Shown here: piece by piece, positions 48,301 to 55,000 of the stretch
How positions within the stretch are numbered: the first letter of the stretch is position 1
Layout: every line of letters begins with the position of its first letter
NCBI GenBank assembly: GCA_019843655.1
Contig: JACDQD010000006.1
Coordinates: 744,001-808,000, forward strand
Reading direction: 5' to 3'
Origin: Lethocerus indicus
Taxonomy: Eukaryota > Arthropoda > Insecta > Hemiptera > Belostomatidae
DNA length: 64,000 bases
Translations under genes and position numbers: made by a program
Notes under the pieces: generated by a model
The model's input: the letters and a program-made list of their open reading frames with translations, nothing else
What the model was told of the DNA's origin: nothing
Databases searched by the model: none

Positions 48301-50970
48301 TCAATCGGCCGGAGACCGGTTTCGGCCGCTCGCCACGTCTTCAGTAGTCACTCTCGGCGCGGTACAGCCAATGACCGACAGTGACAACACAGTGGGCCAG
48401 TGAGGAGGAGGATGAACCCAAGGAAAAACATCCAAAATGACAAAACTGACTGACGCGACTACTGAAGATGGCGGTCGGCTGGATACTCTTCAGGACCGAT
48501 TGCAAGATTAAAATGAAAAGGGTACGTTTCGGGCGCCCTGCCGAGTGTTGTTGGAATGGTATAACGTAGATTTCAATTGGCCGGAGACCGGTTTCGGCCG
48601 CTCGCCACGTCTTCAGTAGTCACTCTGGGCGCAGTACAGCGTGACCGACAGTGACAACACAGTGGGCCAGTGAGGAGGAGGATGAACCCAAGGAAAAACA
48701 TCCAAAATGACAAAACTGACTGACGCGACTACTGAAGATGGCGGTCGGCTGGATACTCTTCAGGACCGATTGCAAGATTAAAATGAAAAGGGTACGTTTC
48801 GGGCGCCCTGCCACGTGTTGTTGGAATGGTAATGGTAACGTAGATTTCAATTGGCCGGAGACCGGTTTCGGCCGCTCGCCACGTCTTCAGTAGTCACTCT
48901 GGAGCGCAGTACAGCTTAGTGACCGATAGTGACAACACAGTGGGCCAGTGAGGAGGAGGATGAACAAGGAAAAACATCAAAATGACAAAACTGACTGACG
49001 CGACTACTGAAGATGGCGGTCGGCTGGATACTCTTCAGGACCGATTGCAAGATTGAAATGAAAAGGGTACAGTGTTGTTGGAATGGTATAACGTAGATTT
49101 CGTCTGTCCGTTCTCGGCCGGAGACCGGTTTCGGCCGCTCGCCACGTCTTCAGTAGTCACTCTGGCGCGGGGTACATGCGTGCGACCGACAGTGACACAG
49201 TGGGGCAGTGAGGGAGGTATGAACAGGAAAACATCCAAAATGACAAAACTGACTGACGCGACTACTGAAGATGGCGGTCGGCTGGATACTCTTCAGGACC
49301 GATTGCCGTCTGCCAGGCGTTGTTCGAATAGCGTAGATTTCACCGGAGACCGTTTCGGCCGCTCGCCACGTCTTCAGTAGTCACTCTCGGCGCAGAGTAG
49401 AAGTGGTGACCGACACAGGCCAGTGACACAGTGCCGGACATTACTGAAGATGGCGAGCGGTCGAAACTGAACCGGTCCGGCAGAAGGCAAACCAGCGAGA
49501 GGAGACAGACAATACGCGTATAATTAATTTTTTAAAACTATTTACACCGTTTTTTTAATGACCAGATATCATCATATCGTAGTCATAACTTCGGTTAAGG
49601 TCGAGAATTTATACAATTTACGAAAAGTCAAATAGTTATATACATATATATATGTGTGTGAAGCATCAAAGTTAGAAGCAACTCTCTCAGTGTGTACCGT
49701 TTTATGAAGTCCCGTTTATTATTTTTCCTACCCATATCTAACTTTACATCTACTTTATCTATTCTTTACATTATCTAAGTAATATTATAGCGAACGACCC
49801 GAATTTTCTTCAATTTACGAATCTGAACCGACTTCAAAGAAATTGGCTAGCCGAGAAGGTACAGAATTAAATTCGTCGAACTCTTCACTCATTTCATTTT
49901 ATTGGGTTGACAACAAAGTGGCGTTGTACATATTTTTAAGTACGCCACAGATAAGCCCCGTAGATGGTTTTGAATGCACGTATAAGATATACAGTCAGTT
50001 TCTCTGCAATGTCCCAGTGTTGAACTGTGGCGATCCGAATCAATAATGGCCTTTATTCGGTCATCATTTGGACCTCCTCCACCGGACGTCCGGATGAGGC
50101 GCTCCTCGTCTTTCAATGAAAAATACCCCGAGGCATTCAGAAAGGACCAAATAATAGCTTATCAAAGAGTCTTATCATCTGTGCGAAGATGTTGTGCGAC
50201 GGACTTAAAGTGTATGTACAACGCCGCTCTGTTGTCGGTGAATTGCGCAATTATTCAGTTGTCAAAACCCCCCGTGTATTTACTGATAAGATTCACAAAT
50301 TCAATTTTCCACCCCGCCCCTTGGTCCAGGCGGTGGTAGCGCTCGGATGGACTTTGTCCGTTGGCCTGCTGCTTTTCATGGTCTACGGACTTTTCGGCAG
50401 CAGAATCGGCCGACTTTCGGGAGCGGCTTTCTCTTCCCTCTCGCACACGGCTTGGGCGCTGGGACTTTCCTGGATTGTCATCGCCTGCTCGACGGGATAC
50501 GGCGGTACGTGAATTTCTCCCCCCAATTCAGCGAGAAAGAATATATTTATTTGCGAGTATAGCCGAATTGTATAAATATATAAATATACATATATATTCC
50601 AGGCTATGTGAACCGCATACTCTCCTGGAGCATGCTCTACCCGTTCAGCAGGGTCACCTACTGCGCCTATCTGGTACATCCGATAGTGATCAGGTTCACG
50701 GTCATGAGAATGGACAGCCCCGTCCATCTCGGCCTGGAGATCGTCGTAAGTTTCCAATTGGTTTTTCCAATCCCTCAGAATTGAAATAATCCGGGGGAGG
50801 AAATAAAAAAAAAATCCACTACACCGACCCCTATTATTTTGCAGGCGGTCATGTTCATCGGCGAATTGGTCCTGTCCTATTTCCTGGCCTTCATCGTATC
50901 GCTAATGTTCGAGGCGCCGGTCGTCTCACTGCTCAGGATAGTGTCGCCGACGAAGAGGAAAACCAAATGA
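37194..50970 (+). CDS. NRF-6-type (nose resistant to fluoxetine) acyltransferase-3 membrane protein, 5' partial
   Basis: Fourteen exons encode about 650 residues to the stop at 50968-50970. Family knowledge: these are multipass membrane proteins with an extracellular cysteine-containing NRF domain followed by an acyltransferase-3 domain; a worm member (NRF-6) affects lipid and drug transport, and acyl donor and acceptor are unknown. Seen here: NRF-domain signatures GNAYWLGSSTLC (exon 1) and LLGVCVPMSCGAEEVEGL (exon 2), a first transmembrane segment (exon 3), the acyltransferase-3 motif SISMCWVILGHT with its histidine (exon 5), YSVDTFFF plus SGLLVSFLYFR (exons 6-7), LTTPYFF (exon 8) and further hydrophobic segments to exon 14. 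All junctions from exon 2 on keep frame with GT-AG sites. The N-terminus is missing and exon 1 has an in-frame TAA near its start. The introns contain transposons and tandem arrays. The gene converges on dystrophin. Confidence 0.9.
37411..37527. mobile_element. foldback element family A, left-arm fragment
   Basis: CCTCGCCAGACCGGTTTGTC, GGCCGCTCGCCGTCTTCAGT, CACTGCACTGTCACTGTCAC, TTGTACTG, ending at the centre of the palindrome; the right arm is absent. A G-run follows. Confidence 0.7.
37923..38252. mobile_element. foldback element family A, copy 11 (near complete)
   Basis: Left end ATACCTGTTTTGTGGTCTGC, GGGGTTGGAATACTGTAGG, GGTCTTTCGCCAGACCGG, CGCTCGCCATCTTCAGTAGC. Right arm GGCTACTGAAGATGGCGAGC, ACCGGTCTGGCGAAAGACC, GCGAGAGACGAGACAGAAAC, ACGAACCTACA. 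The loop holds GTTGTTGAAAAATTGTGG, defining a subfamily shared with 36761 and 39841. Confidence 0.85.
38750..38796. repeat. (TA)n microsatellite
   Basis: About 23 TA units; the minus strand open frame across it encodes a run of Ile-Tyr and is not a gene. Confidence 0.9.
39838..40015. mobile_element. foldback element family A, copy 12 (right half)
   Basis: CACTTTGGATCACTGTCAG, GTTGTTGAAAAATTGTGGC, TACTGAAGACGGCGAGCGGC, GAAAAGACCG, GAGACAGAAACATATACGAA. A further right-arm scrap is at 40149-40200 (ACTACTGAAGACGGCGAACA). Confidence 0.7.
40326..40516 (+). CDS. NRF-type gene exon 2
   Basis: Encodes GRSELLGVCVPMSCGAEEVE, an Ala-rich linker, then VRVSVIKGPHNAYHMTQDPV and FWTLV. Cysteines in GVCVPMSC are typical of the NRF domain. 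Acceptor TATCACAG, donor CTCGT|GTAAGC, phase 2. The exon is strikingly GC-rich relative to its introns. Confidence 0.88.
40628..41396. repeat. about 149-bp intronic tandem repeat, five copies
   Basis: Units contain AACAGACTTAAATTGACCGA, CTGTTCAAGTTACACGC, GTTACGACAAGTTTTTACCG, TTTTCTGCCCCTCCCAAAAG, GCGGTACTTACGTACAATTT and GGTTCTTTTATTACAGCAGA. The last motif looks like a plus-strand splice acceptor and ACTTAC on plus is a GTAAGT donor on minus. The fifth copy decays at about 41350. Confidence 0.92.
41459..41735. mobile_element. foldback element family A, copy 13 (near complete)
   Basis: Left end ATACCTGTTTTTGGGTGTCC, GAAGGGGTTTGAAATAGACC, GGCCGCTCGCCGTCTTCAGT; right arm CTACTGAAGACGGCGGGCGG, GGCGAGAGGAG. 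It lies 140 bp before exon 3. Confidence 0.75.
41879..42108 (+). CDS. NRF-type gene exon 3, first transmembrane segment
   Basis: Joined to exon 2 it encodes VVVTAVVFLLVAVGTLYDLY, a transmembrane helix, then a Ser-rich polar stretch ending SVKVRISNNNNES. Acceptor ACTGCAG, donor AGCG|GTAAGA (phase 1). Confidence 0.9.
42109..42613 (+). other. intron 3 of the NRF-type gene
   Basis: AT-rich; 42492-42585 is a perfect 12-bp repeat (TTATTATTTTAT)n directly before the acceptor region of exon 4, which may act as a long pyrimidine-poor tract. Confidence 0.8.
42614..42688 (+). CDS. NRF-type gene exon 4
   Basis: Encodes SEISVEENSERNSVTSDESE then SKQP, a polar acidic cytoplasmic or loop segment. Acceptor TTTTTCAG; the donor CCGA|GTGCGT is inferred from the phase-1 requirement of exon 5. 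An in-frame TAA follows directly if the donor is not used. Confidence 0.75.
42684..43341. repeat. 327-bp tandem duplication at the exon 4/intron 4 boundary
   Basis: Copy 1 (42684-43010) and copy 2 (43011-about 43341) share GCCGAGTGC, TTTCAACAAAACCGAAAAA, TTGATATTCCGAATTTTTAT, GGCAATTATAGACCTATAT, TATCTCGACAACGATTTTAT, GGGCCGTCTCACG and GACGGTCTAGTTTATT. Copy 1 begins with the last five exon bases. The donor GTGCGT becomes GTGCTT in copy 2. Confidence 0.92.
43418..43675. mobile_element. family E miniature element, copy 2 (diverged)
   Basis: GGCCCCAAATCGGGGGAATC, TTGTTTACAGGAATTTT, ACATTATAAATACTGCG and GCGAAATTTTCGGG then TTCGGTTAAATTG correspond in order to the copies at 10209 and 46367. It lies in intron 4. 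Confidence 0.5.
44171..44338 (+). CDS. NRF-type gene exon 5, acyltransferase-3 histidine motif
   Basis: Encodes IWTEIVLAFSVKRNLLTIFD, then KSVGADTISTVHGLRSISMC and WVILGHTCIVAFKYS. The GLRSISMCWVILGHT block is the start of the acyltransferase-3 domain with its conserved histidine. Acceptor TTTTTCCAG, donor TCGG|GTAAAG, phase 1. Confidence 0.93.
44431..44524 (+). CDS. NRF-type gene exon 6
   Basis: Encodes DNMSYRKLMEKEILFQTINN then GAYSVDTFFFI; the YSVDTFFFI stretch is a family hallmark beginning the next transmembrane helix, completed by exon 7. Acceptor CGTTTCAG, donor ATAAG|GTATTC, phase 2. Confidence 0.93.
45150..46087. mobile_element. family C miniature element with about 120-bp inverted repeats
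   Basis: Left arm GTGGTCCAAAAAAATGTATC, CACTGTTTAACAGTCCATAA, GAAACTAATTGGCGGATTTG, TGTCTCATTTTCGGTGAAAG, TGTAGCTTAAAGTCC. The right arm (about 45965-46087) is its reverse complement, ending GATACATTTTTTTGGACCAC. The left arm is abutted by (TA)n, as expected of TA-targeting Tc1/mariner elements. A second left-type end at 45529 (GTGGTCCAAAAAAATGTATC) shows that copies are nested. No intact transposase is visible. Confidence 0.75.
45303..45506. mobile_element. family B (mariner-like) miniature element inside (TA)n
   Basis: Left end GGCAACTAATTAATTGCGGA, ACGACAACAAGTGGCGTTGT, ACATA; right end ATGTACAACGCCGCTTGTTG then GGCAATTACTTAGTTGCC. The inverted repeats span about 55 bp. (TA)n lies on both sides. 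Confidence 0.8.
46147..46275 (+). CDS. NRF-type gene exon 7
   Basis: Encodes SGLLVSFLYFRTTAKHDISK, then ITKSTGLTSNFLEFVGMIVY and RFC: end of a helix, a polar loop and the start of another helix. Acceptor CTTCCAG, donor TGCAG|GTGAGA, phase 2. Confidence 0.92.
46367..46796. mobile_element. family E miniature element, copy 3
   Basis: Left end TTGACCCATTAAGTACCGTG and right end TTACTTAACGTGTCAA are inverted repeats. Inside, 46410-46563 is a long low-complexity tract of TTTTTAAATTTTTAAA units and about 46752-46769 is a G-run. Confidence 0.6.
47229..47394 (+). CDS. NRF-type gene exon 8
   Basis: Encodes RLTTPYFFILGVVQVAMKWF, HYNSVFEAPATDYINCPKYW and WRNLLYINTFFPVKDM. R-L-T-x-P is conserved in the acyltransferase-3 fold. 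The acceptor is TTTCCGATTCGAG (AG preceded by a long T-run), donor GATATG|GTAACT, phase 0. Confidence 0.92.
47484..47563 (+). CDS. NRF-type gene exon 9
   Basis: Encodes CMLWSWYLADDTQFYILGAV then LLIMAV; WSWYLADDTQFY is a well-conserved family block. Acceptor TTTTTCCAG, donor GTCAG|GTAGAT, phase 2. Confidence 0.93.
47656..47751 (+). CDS. NRF-type gene exon 10
   Basis: Encodes RYFWASFSLLLVFLVSSWGT then TAFIAYSHRHIP, a transmembrane helix and loop. Acceptor AATTCCAG, donor CCGAA|GTCAGT, phase 2. Confidence 0.92.
47838..47967 (+). CDS. NRF-type gene exon 11
   Basis: Encodes NEDDPLALFDKIYDKPWTRL, GPYLIGMAVGWILFRTDCKI and KMKR. KPWTRLGPYLIGMAVG is a typical family helix. Donor AAAAGG|GTACGT, phase 0. 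Its last 54 bases (from ATGGCGGTC at 47914) are the seed of the tandem array that follows. Confidence 0.93.
47914..49512. repeat. tandem array of exon 11 3' end plus splice donor plus foldback element
   Basis: The block ATGGCGGTCGGCTGGATACT occurs at 47914 (the true exon), 48196, 48468, 48738, 49013 and 49271. Spacings are 282, 272, 270, 275 and 258 bp. Each unit has the exon end, donor GTACGT (lost in the last two), GTGTTGTTGGAATGG, then a family A element (ACCGGTTTCGGCCGCTCGCC to CGACTACTGAAG). Each element's right arm is cut at GATGGCG, where the next exon copy begins. Only the last element keeps its right end (GATGGCGAGCGGTCGAAAC). Decay increases to the right. Confidence 0.95.
49902..50270. 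mobile_element. family B (mariner-like) element in intron 11
   Basis: Left end TTGGGTTGACAACAAAGTGG, CGTTGTACATATTTTTAAG; right end ATGTACAACGCCGCTCTGTT, GAATTGCGCAATTATTCAGT, TGTCAAAACC. The interior is about 250 bp, different from the 45303 copy and without a usable reading frame. Confidence 0.7.
50330..50504 (+). CDS. NRF-type gene exon 12
   Basis: Encodes AVVALGWTLSVGLLLFMVYG, LFGSRIGRLSGAAFSSLSHT and AWALGLSWIVIACSTGYG: two transmembrane helices around a loop with the family motif SLSHTAWALGLSW. Acceptor TTGGTCCAG, donor GGCG|GTACGT, phase 1. It joins exon 11 across the array and a mariner-like element. Confidence 0.93.
50603..50745 (+). CDS. NRF-type gene exon 13
   Basis: Encodes GYVNRILSWSMLYPFSRVTY, CAYLVHPIVIRFTVMRMDSP and VHLGLEIV. 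SRVTYCAYLVHPIV is the conserved late acyltransferase-3 motif. Acceptor TATATTCCAG, donor ATCGTC|GTAAGT, phase 0. Confidence 0.94.
50845..50970 (+). CDS. NRF-type gene exon 14 (terminal)
   Basis: Encodes AVMFIGELVLSYFLAFIVSL, MFEAPVVSLLRIVSPTKRKT and K, then TGA. FEAPVVSLL is typical of the family's final helix end; the basic tail is cytoplasmic in the family. Acceptor ATTTTGCAG. Confidence 0.94.
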   Translation, partial: AVMFIGELVLSYFLAFIVSLMFEAPVVSLLRIVSPTKRKTK

Positions 50971-51069
50971 AAATTAAATTTTTTTTTTACTACAAATCTA
51001 CGTTAACGGTTGTGTAATGTAACGCTCCCTTCAGAAACTATTGATTGCACTTAGGCCGTCAAAATGTTT

Positions 51070-51128
<59 letters not shown>

Positions 51129-51940
51129 TTGTGTAACTATATAGATGTAAATATCTGTAATATCTGTGATTCGGTGATCACAAAATTAACAAGTCATTTA
51201 TCATACCAAATAATTTATTGAATGATTCCTGACTTGGAGTTTAGTAATATCGATAAGATTAATGTTTTTTTTTTTATATATATACATAAATGTGTATATT
51301 TAATTGTAAGATTCTATAGTTTGTACAATTAGAGTTAGACAAGTCGAAGAGAAGGCGGCTTTCGAGGGCTTCGTCGATCGCTTAATTTTAAAAAAAAAAA
51401 AAATAAAATAAAAGATGTGTGGGAAAATTCGATGCGTTCCACGGACAATTAGTTCAAATATTTCTAATATCATTTACTAATACATATGTATACAATTTGA
51501 ACATACAAGCAGTTTTAACAAGTTGAAAAAATTGTTAAGATATTGTATCAAATCGTTCAAATAAAAACAAATTATGTATCAACAGTTTTATTCTTTTATA
51601 TATATATAATCTACTAATATCCATTCTTTTTTCATGTTTTTCTTCATTATTTTTTTTTTTTTTATACATTGATATGATGCACGAATGGGAAGATTTTTGT
51701 TTGTTTTTTTTTGGTTTTTTTTTTTTTATTTATTTATTTGTTCTCATCGGATAAAAATGTAAAGAGGTTGCAGTCGTTAAATGGAATGTGTTAGGAAAGT
51801 CATGTTACGACAAGGCAATACGCCCAGGCCGTTAAAATCACGGCTTGGGCTATTACGATGAAATTTATTAGTAGATAAAGTTGTTACGCTCACAATGTGA
51901 TATGTATATTTACACTGATGATATAAGGATTAGGATATGT
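50971..51940. other. convergent 3' untranslated region between the two genes
   Basis: Plus-strand AATAAA signals at about 51403-51412 and 51560-51565 could end the NRF-type transcript. TTTATT at 51587 is an AATAAA for the minus-strand dystrophin transcript. If both are used, the 3' ends meet or overlap slightly. A (TA)n run lies at 51075-51127. Confidence 0.6.
51822..51850. other. perfect 11-bp-stem hairpin in the convergent 3' region
   Basis: GCCCAGGCCGT, a 7-base loop TAAAATC, then ACGGCTTGGGC: eleven pairs including one G-U on the plus-strand reading. It lies about 90 bases past the dystrophin stop, and as RNA would be in the dystrophin 3' UTR. Confidence 0.6.
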
Positions 51941-52002
51941 TTAGGTTGTGTCCTCTTCTGTCATTGCACTTACAAGCTTACCGACGGCTTTTCCCAAATC
52001 AC
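51941..52002 (-). CDS. Dys: dystrophin terminal exon
   Basis: Encodes the end [20 protein letters not shown] and TAA. The [13 protein letters not shown] motif is the conserved dystrophin C-terminus. Acceptor GTGTTTCAG. Confidence 0.95.
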
Positions 52003-55000
52003 CTGAAACACAAGCCGTTATTAACGATTAGACATCGAATTAGTCGCGTAATTAATATAGTATAATTATCAATTTTATATATATAAAAAAAAAGATATGC
52101 GTTAAATAATTTACCTATTACATTCTTCCTCCGGCTGCGTTAACAGTTAAAGAAACATCGTTAAAATTGAAATAACAGAAATTCAAAAAACCCCCCCCCA
52201 AAATAGTATACTTTAGTATTTACATATGATACATATATTTATATTACAGTTATAATAAACACAAGACTAAAGTTCAAATTCCCCATTAATTTATACAATT
52301 ATTATTATAAATAATACAGCTTTCGCTATTTTTTTTTTTTTTTTTGTACAAGGCTGTTTTTCAACGGAATCGTAATTTAAAACTAATCTAGTTCGACACA
52401 ATATTAACACTGCACTTCGATAAATGAAGCGATAGTAAAAAGGAAAACGAAACGGAAACACAAAAATGTACGATGAGATGTGAAAATAAAATAAATACTA
52501 TAATAATTTCAAAAAACACAATGCACAGCCGTCATGCACACGGTCAAGCACAACAATAAGTATACATACAAGAAGATTAAGTTAGACCCATGCAACAGAC
52601 AATACAACGGAAACGGTATCAATTTGCACAGAACAATGTTTGATTTTCGGTTTTAATCAATTTCCAGAAATGTATATAAAACGGATGCAAACGTTACGTA
52701 CTTTACAGAGACTCCAATAAAAAAAAAAAAATAAAATACTGACATGCTTAGACAAATAACTGAGCACGTCTCAGCACAATGAGACTGTTACAAACGACAT
52801 AAATTAAAAAAAAAAAAAAAAAAAAGGGAAATGACAGAAAGCTTTTTGTTTTTGTTTAATATTTTTTTTTTCTTCTCTTTTCAACTTTGCTTCCTTTAAA
52901 ACCTTCAAGTACCTGCTATGTGATGTAAGGCAGATAAGTTGTGTGATACCGCCATAGCAGGAGGAGGAGGCCTTTCCCAGCGCACACCTAAATCAACCAA
53001 ACAGCCCAAAAACCACCCAGTTGTTTTAACCCAGCTCGATTCAATTATGCACATTTCCCGCCAGAAATTTAAAAAAAAATTTTAAAAAAAATGTATTTTA
53101 CAAAGTCCAAAATAAAGAAAATTAAAGCGGTAAGCGGTATATTCGTCGTCGTATATATATATAAATGTAATAAATGACGGAAACCATTAGGGGGTTGGGG
53201 TGAGTTTCCCCCCATCACCACTTCGAAGGAAATAAATAAAGCGTGCAGGCCCCAAAAATTAGGAGTAAAGCTCAAATATGTATATTTCGCTTCGGAGAGT
53301 GAGAGACAAATTAAAAAAACGGGAATGCGCAACTTAATCGGTATTATCGATAATATCCACAGCTACCTCAGATATATATATATATATATATGTATAATTA
53401 TAAAATACATGACAAAACAATGAGAAAACATGTCTCAAAGGCCGGCAGAAAAAGAATGTAAAACGAAATATGTAAAGAAAAGATGAATAAAAAAAATATA
53501 TATGCTCGGGAAACATTATACGTAATGTTATTTATAGTACATAGGTGGCCAATTCCCTGGGTATGTGTAAATAAAATAATCCGCCCCAATATTCAACTAG
53601 TGAAATACAATAATCTTATTCTAAGGTGTTAATAATTATGTATAATGCCAATTTAATAAATAAATATATATATATACAGTTAATAGTATTGTTATTATTT
53701 GAAAAATTCCCTCCTCGAATGTTCTCTCCGTATTAGTTTTCTTTGCATTTCACTAACTATAATAAAAACACGAATTCAATAAAAAAAAAAAAAAAAAACC
53801 GGAAAAGGAATTAATCGAATTAAAGATATAATAATTGGCGGAGAAGTAAAATTCGTGATAGAAATTTAAAATAGAGATGTTCAAGTTCAAAATATTCAGT
53901 TCGTACCTGAGGCCTCGTGCTGTTTGGCAGGTGAGTCTTGTGCTAATTGAGAAGCTGTTACGGAGCGCGTCTGCAGCGTTCCTGTACCCGATTTGCTGCT
54001 CGGCTGGAAAATGAAAAAAAAAAATATTATAGCTCTCGTATATTAAAATTTATTAAAAGTTAGTCATTAGCGGGCTCAATATTGGGTCACTCTGAAAATT
54101 TATCATTTATTAGGTGTACCCAAAAATTTGATAAGATGTATTTCTATTGTATCATATTGTAGTAGCTTCTTAATTAGTAATTTTCTCCATGTATTTTCCA
54201 CTTCATAGCGCATTTCATGACTTCTTTAATGTTATAAAATCTTATACACGTTTTCTAATTGCACTAGTAAAAGGATGAAAAATTGGGCGCTCAGTTATTG
54301 ATTATTACTTTTTATCTAATGGCACATTTACATAAAATAAATTTACACTGTATTATAGTTAATATTAGGTGGACCCAAAAGTGATCGACAATTTGATAAA
54401 ATGTATTTTGGTCTTGAGGAGTTATTCAAGGGGGGAATCAAAAATTTGTCGATAATATCGGCGAATATATAGTAGATTAATAATTAAAGTTTCTTTTTTT
54501 TAGCAAAATAAAGTGAATTCCAAAGTCAAAATGTCGATTACTTTTGGGTACCCCTAATATTTATTTATTTATTCCTAGATATTTCCGTATTCTCTATTAT
54601 GTCCGTTCTATGCCTTTCCTGCCTAGTGAATTTCAGAACGTCTGGATGTAATGGAGAATATTTATGAATAAATAAAACAGCGTAATGGATGAGAAAGTAA
54701 ATTTATAGAGTGACACCATATTCTTCACCCTGCTAGTGCCGCTCAATGACTTCATCCAGTGCCATTTGAGTAAGTAATCAGAAAGTCATAGGCCGTCTCA
54801 CAAAATCTATCCATTTTCAGTCCAAAACAAGTGTAGTGATGAAGTGCAAACAGGACGCCAGAGTGATTGAAGCGCAATTGAAGCAGCAGCGCCAGACACA
54901 CAGAACGGATATATACCTCGTGTAAAAGATGTCTAAGCCGTTGCAGTTGCGCCTCCAGCTGTCTGTTGTGGTCTTCGAGTATCTGCATGCGCGCCTCAAG

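Noticed and set aside
54752..54916. Extension of the dystrophin open frame past the donor at 54916
   Set aside because: The extended residues are not dystrophin-like, and a good GTATAT donor at the conserved boundary joins in phase to the next exon.
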